64,000 bases of DNA from Cerrena zonata (GCA_038087015.1 JASBNA010000054.1:62001-126000); one strand, 5' to 3'. Positions 1 to 10,309 are shown, counted from the first letter of the stretch. Notes: generated by a model from the letters alone, not told the origin. Numbers and translations: made by a program.

Positions 1-701
1 GGGGCATGTAATTGAAATTGCAGCATACAAACAGCACCGATTTGTTCAAGCTTGATCTTTAAATAGTCTTCTGCTTTAAGTGGACAGTTTTGGAAAGCCT
101 CCCCTATAGTAGAAGGGGGCTTCGAGCTGTCAATAAACGGGCGTAAATGTAAACCAACATCGTTAAAGATAGTTGAAGGGAAGGGCCATTGCAATTGGTG
201 GTGTTTTGAGCTAGCGAAAAATAACTTGAACTACTACAAGAAATCACTGGTGATCTCACCAACATGACAATAGTATTTTAAAGAGGATGGACCAACCATA
301 CCAGAGAATTCACCTTATTAAGTTATAGATTTAAGACAAAAAGAAGACAAAATAGTGGCTGCCGCCTGTGTGCAGTACATCATCGAGTTATGTGCAGTGC
401 ATAATTACCAAAAAGAGTATTGATTGCAATTTTGCAATAAGTTAATGGATGGGTTTAGACTCGATACTTGGTTTAAAATCTTTTACCACTTTCCTAAAAC
501 ATATAACAAAATACTCGATTGAAAGAGGTGGCCAATGCAGTGTTTAAAGACTAAGCAGTTTCTTATTTAAGCAAAATGAATTCCCAGGTATTTTGAAAAC
601 CTATATTCCTTTTTTTTTTTCTTTTCTTAGAATTATAAAGCGTTCTTCACTCTTTTATTCATTCGTTTAATTACGTTCATTTACGCTCGCTTCAACATTC
701 A
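1..701. other. Intergenic, left edge of window
   Basis: No coding region or RNA gene could be supported here. The last 100 bases are pyrimidine-rich, with a T-run near 610-620, which is typical of a yeast promoter and 5' leader, and they lead into the secreted-protein gene that starts at 702. Confidence 0.5.
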
Positions 702-1787
702 ATGAAATTCTCGAATACTTACTTAACTGCCATTTTGGCAGCTTCAATTGTAACCGAAGCAGCTCCTGCTAAAGTTGAATCATCAAATACCAATGAATTA
801 CAAGTTGCTAAAAGAATCACTCTGGATGAGTTGATAGCTAAATTAGATGCATTGGCAGCTTCTAAATCTAAAAGAGATGAAGCTTCTACTGAATTAGAAA
901 AGAAAGAATATGAAATTGTTACTGAAGTTTTATCATATTTGAACGATACTAATTTAGCACCAAAAGTTATTAAATATTTAGCTACTAATAAAACTTTGGA
1001 ACCAATTACTATTTCAACCATTATTGCTGTTATAAAATCTGGTTTATTAAACCTCAACACTTTATTAGATGCCTTGGTTCAATCTGGTTTAGTTAATAGA
1101 GTTATCGAAGATGTTATTTCTGATTGTTCATTATACGCCAAATTATTTAGTTTAGCTAAAACAATTATTGGCGATTTAGCTGATAAAGTCGAAGAAAAAC
1201 TTTCCAGTAAATCTAAAAGAGAAGTTGATTTGGACTCTGCTCATGCTCAACTTGTTGCTAAGAGAAAATTAGATCTGATTGAAGATTTAGACATTGAAAA
1301 AAGAGATTCCGAAGAGGTTTTGGTTAATTTATTAGAATCTTTAGGTAATTCCGGTTTGGCTTCTTCTGTTGTCAAATCCATTCTTACTGACTCTTCTTAT
1401 ATTCCTTTTGCAATTGATTTAGTTGGGGCTGTTTTAGCAAGTGGTTCTTTGAATCTTTCCAAACTTATTAGTGCAGTTAAATCTTCTGGTTTGATTGGTT
1501 CTTTATTCCGTCAAATTTTCTCTCTCAATACTTTACAAACTGTTGCCACTAACGCTTTTGCTGCTTTCGAAGGTGATTGTGGTTCTACTTCTGGTTCCTC
1601 CGGCTCTTCGGGTTCTGGATCTGGTTCTTCCTCCTCTGGTTCATTGATCGGTGATTTACTTGGTGGCGGTGATAAGGGTTCTTCCGGAACTACTACTACT
1701 TCTACTGCTGGCTCTGGCTCTGGCTCTGGTTCTAACCCATGTAAAAAGAGAAGAAGAAGAAGAAGAAGAACAACCAACTTCTACTAA
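702..1787 (+). CDS. Op4-like secreted protein with Kex2 sites and polybasic tail
   Basis: 361 residues. A hydrophobic N-terminal signal peptide (about residues 1-20, ending near EAAPA) implies entry to the secretory pathway. Five Lys-Arg dipeptides (residues 37-38, 57-58, 172-173, 187-188, 200-201) are candidate Kex2 processing sites. Two related helical modules rich in Leu, Ile, Val and Ser (about 70-150 and 205-285) share a pattern of the type 'SGL(I/V)..(V/I)(I/L)...L' and may be internal duplicates. A Gly/Ser/Thr-rich low-complexity region follows (about 292-345). The protein ends with a Cys-Lys-Lys then seven-Arg cluster. This architecture resembles the Op4-type secreted proteins of CUG-clade yeasts, whose biochemical role is unknown to me. 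Two further relatives lie at 17848-18885 and 19479-20765. The family assignment is inference from layout; secretion is well supported. Confidence 0.8.
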   Translation: MKFSNTYLTAILAASIVTEAAPAKVESSNTNELQVAKRITLDELIAKLDALAASKSKRDEASTELEKKEYEIVTEVLSYLNDTNLAPKVIKYLATNKTLEPITISTIIAVIKSGLLNLNTLLDALVQSGLVNRVIEDVISDCSLYAKLFSLAKTIIGDLADKVEEKLSSKSKREVDLDSAHAQLVAKRKLDLIEDLDIEKRDSEEVLVNLLESLGNSGLASSVVKSILTDSSYIPFAIDLVGAVLASGSLNLSKLISAVKSSGLIGSLFRQIFSLNTLQTVATNAFAAFEGDCGSTSGSSGSSGSGSGSSSSGSLIGDLLGGGDKGSSGTTTTSTAGSGSGSGSNPCKKRRRRRRRTTNFY

Positions 1788-1860
1788 GCTATCTTTCATG
1801 ATGCGGATGAATAGGCTAATGGTGTATTCTGCCAATCATGGATGAAGACCAAAAACTTCC

Positions 1861-1887
1861 TACAAAAAAAAAAAAAAAAAAAAAAAA
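1861..1887 (+). repeat. Long poly(A) tract
   Basis: An uninterrupted A-run of about two dozen bases follows the Op4-like gene and its 3' flank. It could be an old retroposed tail or simple slippage. No target-site duplication was seen. Confidence 0.7.
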
Positions 1888-2463
1888 ATTCTGCTACGCT
1901 TTCACGATATCAACCACGACAATTAAAATTCTTTCAGTAGGATAAAATACCTTTCTTTTATTACCTTTATAGTTCTTTAATTTTTGCTTCTATTAATTAT
2001 CTGTTATTAGTATTCTTTATTCATTATTACTACTTTCCCCTTTTATTCCTTCTTCAGTGGTGAGCTTTTACTTTTCGTTGTGGATATTTTCTTTAATTTA
2101 TTACAATTACCAATTTATATCATCAATCCATTGTAGTTTAATCTTTTTTTTCCATTTGACTTGCCATCTACCCCATTGTAATATCGTGTTTGCCAACCCA
2201 AATCCACTATCAATCTACCCGTATTGGCTAGCATTTCCCAATGAAATCTTTTTTTAGGATGGCTAGACCTACAATGTTGCAGTCACCAAAGTCTACTCGG
2301 CTATTTGAGTGACAGTCGTCAATCGCCAAATCGGGCCCACAAATAAACAAAAACAGCAAAAAATAAAAAATTCCATCAGTTTTTTAGATCAGCGCGTCCC
2401 AAAAGAGTAAGAAGCTGCTCGAAAACAAACGGCCACTAAATCAACTCAAAAAATTCTAAGACA

Positions 2464-2627
2464 ATGCTTGCATCAAAAAGAATTGTTCTTCAGGCAGCCA
2501 TTTAAACCAAATGAAGGGCCGAAAGACAACACCAGTAGACGAGGAAGAGATTGCGAGAGCATTCCTTCAACAGATCAGGTACAATTGGCCACAAGAGTGG
2601 GAACAATTGTATGGAATGTCGTACTGA
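2464..2627 (+). CDS. Possible 53-residue microprotein, readable only with two +1 corrections
   Basis: ATG at 2464 opens a short frame beginning MLASKRIVLQAA, which looks like a mitochondrial presequence, and it stops at once. If one T is dropped from the T-run at 2501-2503 and one A from the A-run at 2522-2524, the frame continues to TGA at 2625. The result is a 53-residue protein whose C-terminal half (DEEEIARAFLQQIRYNWPQ and onward) reads like a structured amphipathic helix. Total length minus two is a multiple of three. The same kind of single-base excess interrupts known genes elsewhere in the window, which is the reason for considering it here. I do not recognise a family, and an accidental frame is possible. 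Confidence 0.25.
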
Positions 2628-3150
2628 AGATGGGATGGTTGCACAATCACGTCTTTTCATCATTTGGAATTGTATTAGATAGAAATTCTAAATATCAACG
2701 GGTAGGAATCAACCATCGTAGTTTAGTTTCGTACTGGATGCAACAATCAGTTCACTGGTCAGAATTGCAACTGTAAACCGGGAAATTAGTATTGGGGAAA
2801 GTGATTAAGTAGCTGCATAATTTTTTAGTATTGTTTTGTTTTAGTTCATTCCATTATAAGAGATTGTTATTCTAAAATTATAAGAGTTTCACAAAGGTCT
2901 CTGCTAATAACTTTTTTTTCCCTTTCAATTCTCCTTCCTCTGCTTCACCAATCCATAAAAACATAACTACTTCTCCCTTTTCCCTTTAGTAGTGAGGTGA
3001 AACTACCTTGAATCCTTTTTTTTTTGTATTTGGCTTTTCTATTTTTGTCGTTCGTTATAATTACTGCAAGTATAATCCTCACCTTTAGTCCTTCTTTGAA
3101 CCACTTACTTTAGTCCTTCTTTTAACTTATATACCATTCAAAAATAAGAA

Positions 3151-3171
3151 ATGAACATTGTCCAATCATGA
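3151..3171 (+). promoter_or_regulatory. uORF overlapping the start of the next gene
   Basis: ATG at 3151 opens a six-codon reading frame (MNIVQS) whose TGA at 3169-3171 overlaps the main ATG at 3168 in the arrangement ATGA. If the transcript starts upstream, ribosomes would finish the uORF exactly on the main start codon, an arrangement compatible with termination-coupled reinitiation or repression. The transcript start is not known. Confidence 0.4.
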
Positions 3172-5705
3172 AAGAAAAGAAAGATGATATCGATATAAGG
3201 CGCCATGAAACGTCAGAATCAGAGGCCTCAGCTCCCCAACAATTTCAATTTCAATTACAAAGATTTTCACTTTCACTTTCCAAACAAGCTCAGGAAAATG
3301 AAGAGAACCGGAAATCTTCTAGTAGTAACGAATCATACAAAACATCACCTTCCAAATCAATAAAAAGTTTCTTCAAGAATAGAGCTTCTGCATATTCAAT
3401 TGAAAGTATCAGTGAAGAACCCGAAATCAAATCGTTAACCACGAAACATGATTCCATAATGTCCCATTCTCATCATCCGCATTCTCCAAGCCGAAGTAGT
3501 GGTATCACTACATTATTAAAACCAAGTTTTATAAAATCAAAAACCCTGTTCCAAACTCTTTCGTCCTCAGGTTCAGCTAATCCTTCAAAAACTAATCGTA
3601 ATATTGATACAAATTTAACTTCCAATAATAGACCAACAACCATTGAAGATTTTGCAGATACTTCATCTTCGTCATCAGATGATGAAAATAAAACCCGAGA
3701 TTATGATTCCGAATCAATAAATTCTATAATTGACGATTACGATCAGTCTGATACTCATTATTTCCATTATGGTAGTAGTTCTAATGACCAAGCCCCAAGA
3801 AAACAAAAACCTCATCGTCCTGATAGTAAGTTTGTTTTTAAAGAAATATTTGATGAAGCAGCATCTTTTATTGAAAATGATTCCCCAAACACAATCAGAA
3901 ATTCCCAACATTCGAACTCAAACTCAACTTCAACTTCAACCTCGAATCGTAATTCTGGCTCATCCAAGAGATCTTCTCAAAATTCAAATCGTTCAAATTC
4001 AATACGGAGAAATCCAAGTCTTAAGGAAACCAGATCGATTATAGAATTAACTTTAGCTAATTCAGGTAATAGTGCTATTCCACCTCCACAAGTAATTACA
4101 GACAGTCCAAAATCGTTTCAGTCATCATCATTTCATAGCTTTAAAGAGGCTTCCAGTCAAAGATTTAGTGGATCGAGCTCTAATTCAAACAATACCACCG
4201 GGAAATTCAAAATTTATGACGATTCAACATCAGTACATCGTAGTCCATCAGCTTCTTCTGATATCAATACCCGATTAACTAGAAATGATCTGCAAAAACA
4301 AAAAAACGTTCTAAGTGCATCATCGAATATTGATTGTAATAGATCATCGTTATTGAATGAAGTTAGTGATTTATGTGGTAAACATAAAGAAGAAACCACC
4401 CCGATGCCAACCCCTTCGAAATCGCTTATAAGTCCTGACAGAGGTGATAACATAAGTTCCGAAGATTCATTCTCAATAGCTGGATCCGTGAATGAACAAG
4501 CAAACATACTGGAAAGACCAATTAGAACCAAATCACTTTTAAGTCAAAGACAAACTCTGATTAATTTTGATGAAACATTATTGAGACAAAGTAATTTAAG
4601 TACTTCAAGTTTAACCAATCCAAATCAAAGTAATCCAAATATCAATAAAGATTTAAATCGGGGTACATTTAGATCATCAATATCATCAGGGGAATTATTA
4701 AGTAAGCTTGAAAATTTCTATGATTCAAATAGAGATCCCAACAGTCATCAAGTATCTAATTTAAACCCAAGATCATCCTATAATCATGATCATGCCAAAA
4801 ATACTTTAGCAAATTTAACCGCTGGGTTAGATTCGAATTCAGAATTACCAGTTATGCTCTATACAGTTCAGGATAAAGACTTTAATGAAGGTAATCAAAG
4901 ATGGTCGGTTTACGAATCAAGAAATAATTTAACCCATTCCAAAAAAAGTCAAACCAATTTACAACAGCCTTATTCCAGTAGTAGTAATGATTATCATTCA
5001 ATAACATCTAGTAATATTGATCATCCAGAAAACGCTCACCATAAGCATGACCATCAAAGCCCATCATCATCACTCAGCAGTTCAAACAGTCCTAATTCAA
5101 GAAATCAATTATACATGAGTCAAAATTTCAATGAAAACATCGGCGATTTTAGAAGAGTCCAACCAAGAACGAATGACCAGTATTACAACCAGGAACAGTC
5201 ATTATCCAATAAACCTTCATACGGAGCTTTTTCAATATCCAAACCAATGAAAAACAATCATTTGCATGATAAAGTATCGATGCAAACTTCTCATGAGAAC
5301 ATGTTAGATCAAAATAGACCTTCGACAAACAAAGAATGGAATGAGACAACCTTAAGTGGCGATCATTCGTTTAACCAAAGAAAGGAGAGTTTCGATAAAG
5401 ATTTCGACTCAATCAACGACCATGTAACCCAATCGTGGGGTAGATTTATCCTAATGATGGTATTCGGATTAATCATCCCACCTCTATACTTCCTATTAGC
5501 GCTTGGGGCCTTTGACACCAGCAGCTACAATAGAAGTCAATATTTCTATCAACAACAATACCCCAATCTGGTCAAACAAAGAATAAATAAGAGATATTCA
5601 AAGACTCAGAAAATCATCAGTGTTGTATTCGGGTTATTCTGGTTTGCAGTCATTCTTGCCATGATCGGTGTGGGCTTTGGCTTGGGTCTCACCCGAGAGG
5701 CTTAA
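3168..5705 (+). CDS. Bud8/Bud9-like Ser/Asn-rich cortical membrane protein
   Basis: 845 residues. The first ~750 residues are low-complexity, rich in Ser, Asn, Gln and His, with many potential glycosylation or phosphorylation sites and no recognised folded domain. Two hydrophobic segments lie at the C-terminus (about 757-780 and 815-841), separated by a ~35-residue loop of basic and tyrosine-rich sequence. The second segment ends Gly-rich (GVGFGLGLTRE). A long disordered N-terminus with two C-terminal membrane spans is the layout of the S. cerevisiae bipolar bud-site landmarks Bud8 and Bud9, which is the basis for the name. The match rests on architecture and the tail, so another two-pass cortical protein is possible. 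The frame is intact. Confidence 0.6.
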   Translation: MKEKKDDIDIRRHETSESEASAPQQFQFQLQRFSLSLSKQAQENEENRKSSSSNESYKTSPSKSIKSFFKNRASAYSIESISEEPEIKSLTTKHDSIMSHSHHPHSPSRSSGITTLLKPSFIKSKTLFQTLSSSGSANPSKTNRNIDTNLTSNNRPTTIEDFADTSSSSSDDENKTRDYDSESINSIIDDYDQSDTHYFHYGSSSNDQAPRKQKPHRPDSKFVFKEIFDEAASFIENDSPNTIRNSQHSNSNSTSTSTSNRNSGSSKRSSQNSNRSNSIRRNPSLKETRSIIELTLANSGNSAIPPPQVITDSPKSFQSSSFHSFKEASSQRFSGSSSNSNNTTGKFKIYDDSTSVHRSPSASSDINTRLTRNDLQKQKNVLSASSNIDCNRSSLLNEVSDLCGKHKEETTPMPTPSKSLISPDRGDNISSEDSFSIAGSVNEQANILERPIRTKSLLSQRQTLINFDETLLRQSNLSTSSLTNPNQSNPNINKDLNRGTFRSSISSGELLSKLENFYDSNRDPNSHQVSNLNPRSSYNHDHAKNTLANLTAGLDSNSELPVMLYTVQDKDFNEGNQRWSVYESRNNLTHSKKSQTNLQQPYSSSSNDYHSITSSNIDHPENAHHKHDHQSPSSSLSSSNSPNSRNQLYMSQNFNENIGDFRRVQPRTNDQYYNQEQSLSNKPSYGAFSISKPMKNNHLHDKVSMQTSHENMLDQNRPSTNKEWNETTLSGDHSFNQRKESFDKDFDSINDHVTQSWGRFILMMVFGLIIPPLYFLLALGAFDTSSYNRSQYFYQQQYPNLVKQRINKRYSKTQKIISVVFGLFWFAVILAMIGVGFGLGLTREA

Positions 5706-6187
5706 TCTATTCCTCTTCCTTATATAATCTACATATCTACTAATACCTAATATAACTAATATCTTTGCGTATTTCGAATCCATCAATCTAGGGTCTTGTG
5801 ACGAATCTTTCCTACCATTCATCTGCAATCACCGTTTCAGAGCGTTTTCCTGCCCACTCTTCACCTCGTCACACCATGACCTTCTTCTGCTAGCTGCCCT
5901 TTCCTATACATAGGCTCCCGTCGGTGTAATTCGAGCGTAGTCCTCCGATAAAGCCAATATCAATGGCTTTATAGGGGTTGCTTTGCAGCAAAAGACAAAA
6001 AAAAAAAAAAAACCGAATAAAAAAAGAAAAGGAAAAGACAAACCAGCAAAGCTTATACACAGGAATTTGGCACACAAACGAAATCCCCAATTCCAATTGT
6101 CATTCATTCATCATTAAATTCTTACTTCACTACCCTTGGAAAGAGGATAAAAGTCTGGTAATTAGATAGCAGATAGAGAAGAAGACC

Positions 6188-7525
6188 ATGGGAAACGTGC
6201 CGGCCAAAGAAGGAAGGAGCAGATCGAGTTCGTACGCCAGTTCGTCCACGAATTACTTGGAATCAGGGAATTCCAGATCAGCCCGAAGAAATACTAGTTC
6301 CTCTATTTTCAGTAGTAGTTTTGGAGGAGACTCGAAGAAAAGCAAGACGGAAGAAAAGGATAGACAGAGAGAAAAGCATTTTTTCAATTTGATTGTTCGG
6401 TTTGAGGAGAGTGTTGATGGAGGATTTTTAGCCCCATTTGGAACTTATAAATCCAACTTGGATTATAATACTGATATAGTAAGAAATTTGATTATAAATC
6501 GGAGAATATCCCCGTTTTATACGCCGTTACAGGATTTCAATGATAGTTGGACTGATGATGAGTTGATAATAATATTGTCGCAATTAACCTTACATTCGAT
6601 TGAAACTGCTTATACTGATGAGGAAGAGGTTGATGATATTGATAATCACAAGATACATAAATCCACTCATTATTATAAGAGACAAGAACAAAAATTGAAA
6701 TTGAAGAATTTAATTGACAAAGTTAAACAATTACAAAAAGATGAAGAGAATAAATTTTTAGAAGAAAAATTAAGGTTGAAAAATGGAGATTCGAATACTT
6801 CATCTAATTTACCTTCGAGAGATTTATTACTAAAGCTATACCGTAATGCAAGTGAATGTCCAATTTGCTTTTTATATTATCCAGTTAATTTGAATGTTAG
6901 TCGTTGTTGTCGTCAACCCATTTGTACCGAATGTTTTGTTCAAATTAAAAGATTAGATCCTCATCCTCCTCATGATGATACTTCAAATGAACCCGGTAGT
7001 AATGAATTGCCTCATACCATAATATCGGAACCGGCAAATTGTCCCTATTGTGCAATGCCTGATTTTGGAGTCACTTATGAATCTCCAAAACAAATTCATA
7101 CGGGGGTAAATGGTATAAACCCCAGTGACTACCAAATTTATAATAGTATACCGGAAAATGTAATTTCCTCATCTCCTCCAATTACACAACACTCCAATGA
7201 TAGCCCAATTACCCAACTGAAAAAACCAAGACGTAGATCTTCAATACCAGCGGATTCTAACTCGGTTATCACCACCGATTTCATCAGACCCGATTGGGAA
7301 ACCAAATTAATCAGTGCTAGAAATAAGTTAGCTAGAAAAGCTGCTACCGCAAGTGCTATTCACGCATCTAATCTAATAATACCAGGTGAACACCAGTCGA
7401 ATAATGGCTCGAGTACTAGAAATCAAACCCAATCAATGGAAGAACGAATGATTGAACAAGCCCTTCGTTTATCATTACTTGATGAAGAACAAAGAAAACG
7501 TAAAGAAGCAGATCAAAAAAACTGA
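6188..7525 (+). CDS. SIP5: Sip5-like RING-type zinc protein
   Basis: 445 residues, close to S. cerevisiae Sip5, a Snf1- and Reg1/Glc7-interacting protein. The N-terminus MGNVP is shared with Sip5 and could be N-myristoylated at Gly2. Residues 70-125 carry the conserved block VDGGFLAPFG..FYTPLQDF..SWTDDEL. A RING-like zinc module starts at CPIC (residues 224-227), runs through CCRQPICTECFVQIKR (about 240-255) and closes with a CPYC pair near residue 290. A C-terminal helix contains EERMIEQALRLSL. The start is the first ATG and agrees with the family. It probably acts in glucose-response or phosphatase signalling by analogy; nothing in the sequence proves the partner. Confidence 0.95.
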   Translation: MGNVPAKEGRSRSSSYASSSTNYLESGNSRSARRNTSSSIFSSSFGGDSKKSKTEEKDRQREKHFFNLIVRFEESVDGGFLAPFGTYKSNLDYNTDIVRNLIINRRISPFYTPLQDFNDSWTDDELIIILSQLTLHSIETAYTDEEEVDDIDNHKIHKSTHYYKRQEQKLKLKNLIDKVKQLQKDEENKFLEEKLRLKNGDSNTSSNLPSRDLLLKLYRNASECPICFLYYPVNLNVSRCCRQPICTECFVQIKRLDPHPPHDDTSNEPGSNELPHTIISEPANCPYCAMPDFGVTYESPKQIHTGVNGINPSDYQIYNSIPENVISSSPPITQHSNDSPITQLKKPRRRSSIPADSNSVITTDFIRPDWETKLISARNKLARKAATASAIHASNLIIPGEHQSNNGSSTRNQTQSMEERMIEQALRLSLLDEEQRKRKEADQKN

Positions 7526-8085
7526 CTTCAACTCTAAATATCTATACATATGATTTACAAGAAGCTGTTTAAGTAAATAGATTTTTGTCTAGTTTAATGA
7601 ATTTTTTTTTATCCCCCTACATAAAGATGATCATCGAGATGGCTTTTTCAAAAAGTAAGCCAGCAGCCTTACTCTGGTGAAAAGGCACCATCACCCCTAC
7701 CATTCTTATTTTGTGATTGTAAATACTATCCCAGATGCTGTAACAAAATCCCGTTACTTGCTATCATTGGCTGCAGCAGCCTGTTTTTGCTCGTATTGCA
7801 TCGTCTACGCCTATTTTATCTCATGCAAGGCTCCCATTATCACCAGCTATCATCACTGTATTTGAATCCCTTCAAATTACGATTCCTTCTCACAATGCAC
7901 AAACCCACCTGACTAAAAAACTACGCGAATATCGTTCAAGCATGAGTATTACTTAAAACAATCTTTAATAACATCATCCATTGTTTCACGGATTCAACCT
8001 TTTATTTTGTTGTTGCCCTACAACCAATTCTCTCTTGACTACAACTTCCCCTATTCCCTCGAAGAACATTTTCCAACATATTGCA

Positions 8086-8171
8086 AGAAGTAGTCTCAGA
8101 GTAATCCAGAAGTAATCTCAGAGTAATCCAGAAGTAATCTCGGAGTAATTTAGAAGTAATCTCAAAAGTAG
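8086..8171 (+). repeat. 22-bp tandem repeat, about 3.9 copies
   Basis: The unit AGAAGTAATCTCAGAGTAAT followed by CC repeats at 8086, 8108 and 8130, with a partial copy at 8152. Copies differ by one to a few bases. It lies about 310 bp upstream of the next start codon. Confidence 0.85.
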
Positions 8172-8272
8172 TTGTTTCATTGAAATTTTTGTCTTTTTTT
8201 TCTTTTTCTTCCTTTTGTTTTATTGAATTGTGTTTTGTTATTGCCCTTTTCGATAATTTTTCATTTCCTTCA

Positions 8273-8326
8273 GTTTATCAAAAAATTTTCAGGTTTGATA
8301 ATTTTTCGGTTTATCAAAAAATTTTC
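8273..8326 (+). repeat. AT-rich 18-bp direct repeat
   Basis: GTTTATCAAAAAATTTTC occurs at 8273-8290 and again at 8309-8326. A GATAATTTTTC box precedes each copy (near 8252 and 8297), so the real unit is a two-part element. The function is unknown; it lies in the promoter region of the 8478 gene. Confidence 0.75.
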
Positions 8327-8477
8327 CCATTCTTAAATCCAGATTCTTCTTTAAAGTTAAGGGTATAGCTGCTGAGTTGGTGGTTAAAGTTGGTGCAAAA
8401 AAGGCAAAAGGATTCACTCTCTCATTATCACAAAAGCCTAACACGGTCATCTCAATAGCTGATTAAGACTAGATAAG

Positions 8478-10118
8478 ATGTCTTTTGTAGCTAATACCAA
8501 TCCAATTAGTGATTTTGTTAAACACGAATCATATACTATACCGCAGCCGGTGAATTCACTACCGATCAAAAGACTGTTTGATTATAGGTTTGGTAAATTA
8601 AAAGAATCAACCAAACTACCTCGAGAATTTCAATTGAATAATACTTTATTGGATGAGGAAATCATCTTGAAGATAAAAATGGTTGGGGTCAATTATGGGA
8701 AAGACTTTGAGTTACTTAAACATGATAAGTTCAATCCCAAAATTAATATAGTCCCAGGTAATAAAATCATTGGGAAAATATTAAATGTAATGAAAAATTC
8801 TAAATCAAGTGATTTCCTTAATAATACTCATAAATATATGGTTTTTCCTTATTCAAATTGTTTAATCCAAGATACAAATAACTTATGTTTGAATTGTCAA
8901 CATCTTCTCCATAATCAGATCAATCTCACCAGTGCTAATTACCAACAATATTCCAAATTCAAATGTATGAGACGATGGGAATACGGTTATACTATCGATG
9001 GTGGTTTACAGGATTTTCTCAAGATCAAAAAGCCTGGTGATACTTTAATCAAAATACCCGATAGTATAAGCTTACATGATTGTGTCTTTTCAATGGAAAT
9101 TTTATTACCGTTCTACTCTTTTCTTAAGAACAATTTTTACAACTTTCAAACTAATCAATTGTCGGTCGATGGCCGAGTTTTAATAATCCTAAATGATATT
9201 TCTAAAGAAATTAATGATATTTTAATTGTATTGAAATATTTCAATATTGACCAGAAAAATTTCTCCTTCATTGATGCTGGTAAAATTCATGAATTAATGA
9301 ATTCAGATTTCGAAGACGAAAAAGTATCTTATAAATCAATTTTTAATCATATCTTCATCTTCAGTTTAAGTGACTTGAACATTTCTTTTGGTCTTTATTC
9401 AATCATTTCAACTGGGTTAGAATCAACAAAATCTCGTTATAATCTTGTCTTATTTGATCAATATAATCCAAATTGTTTGATTAAACATAAATCTTTAAAC
9501 AAATATCATCCAGATAAATTTATTCACCATTATGAACTTTCTTATAAAGACCGAATCAATTTGATTGAATTATTATCAATAATATCCGACCTTAATACGT
9601 CTTCAAAATCTTCACCCCTTGATTCTTTAGAGAGTACAAGACCTTCGGTGACAAGTATTGAAACTTCAGCTTCGACTTTTTCAATCCATTCCGACTCAAC
9701 TTCAAATACCGTTCTATCGAGAAATGGCTCTCAAAACCATCATCAACAAAATTCAAAGAAAAAACAAATTAGATTCAGAGAAGATGAATCAATCATCGAT
9801 GCTGAACCTCCACTTCAAAAGGAGAAACAAAAGCACCAAAATAAGCACAAACATCAAAATCACTTTTCATGGCTCTACTACGATAAAGACTTTGATCTTT
9901 GTAACGATTATGAATATTCAGACGATGAAAGTGAAGATGCTTTTGATGACTTATATCAAGAAAGTTTTGGATTTAGAAATGAAAAATCAAACTTTATCAA
10001 AATGCATACCGTTAGACAAATTAACATGCACCTAAATTCTAATCAATCCTTATCAAGAGTTTGTTATACCAATAAATCAAATAAACCAGTGAAAATTAAT
10101 GCCTTTATCTTTACTTGA
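8478..10118 (+). CDS. Divergent MDR-superfamily (zinc alcohol-dehydrogenase-like) protein
   Basis: 546 residues. The N-terminal part looks like a GroES-like fold (MVGVNYGKDFELL...VPGNKIIGKIL, about 68-102), with four cysteines (128, 137, 140, 163) spaced like the structural zinc lobe of medium-chain dehydrogenases. The segment GYTIDGGLQDFLKI...IPDSISLHDC (170-206) resembles the family's substrate-domain edge. A Rossmann-like strand region follows (VLIILNDI...), but the GxGxxG signature is not evident. From about residue 375 the protein becomes low-complexity (Ser/Thr, His/Lys, then acidic). The C-terminal extension and missing nucleotide motif suggest loss of catalysis or a regulatory role. 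No ortholog name is offered. Confidence 0.65.
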   Translation: MSFVANTNPISDFVKHESYTIPQPVNSLPIKRLFDYRFGKLKESTKLPREFQLNNTLLDEEIILKIKMVGVNYGKDFELLKHDKFNPKINIVPGNKIIGKILNVMKNSKSSDFLNNTHKYMVFPYSNCLIQDTNNLCLNCQHLLHNQINLTSANYQQYSKFKCMRRWEYGYTIDGGLQDFLKIKKPGDTLIKIPDSISLHDCVFSMEILLPFYSFLKNNFYNFQTNQLSVDGRVLIILNDISKEINDILIVLKYFNIDQKNFSFIDAGKIHELMNSDFEDEKVSYKSIFNHIFIFSLSDLNISFGLYSIISTGLESTKSRYNLVLFDQYNPNCLIKHKSLNKYHPDKFIHHYELSYKDRINLIELLSIISDLNTSSKSSPLDSLESTRPSVTSIETSASTFSIHSDSTSNTVLSRNGSQNHHQQNSKKKQIRFREDESIIDAEPPLQKEKQKHQNKHKHQNHFSWLYYDKDFDLCNDYEYSDDESEDAFDDLYQESFGFRNEKSNFIKMHTVRQINMHLNSNQSLSRVCYTNKSNKPVKINAFIFT

Positions 10119-10309
10119 TTTCCACTCCCTTGTATTAATACTTCCAACATCCATTTACTTCTACCTACTTGGTTTTACTTCTACACGGCTTTCAATTCGT
10201 CTTTCTTACTTTTAGGCTCTTACTTTTACTTCTTGTATAATATCTTTGTAAAATATTTTTAATGCATGCTACGATTCACCTTAAAAATTTATTACTTGTA
10301 TATTTTACT

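Larger units (their letters stand above)
7526..8477. other. Intergenic, 950 bp
   Basis: No gene supported. The region contains the 22-bp tandem repeat (8086-8171) and an AT-rich direct repeat (8273-8326), both upstream of the MDR-family gene at 8478, so it probably acts as that gene's promoter. Confidence 0.5.

Noticed and set aside
1511..1777. Minus-strand frame rich in Glu/Pro opposite the Op4-like gene
   Set aside because: It is the antisense of the Gly/Ser and Arg-repeat codons of the secreted protein.
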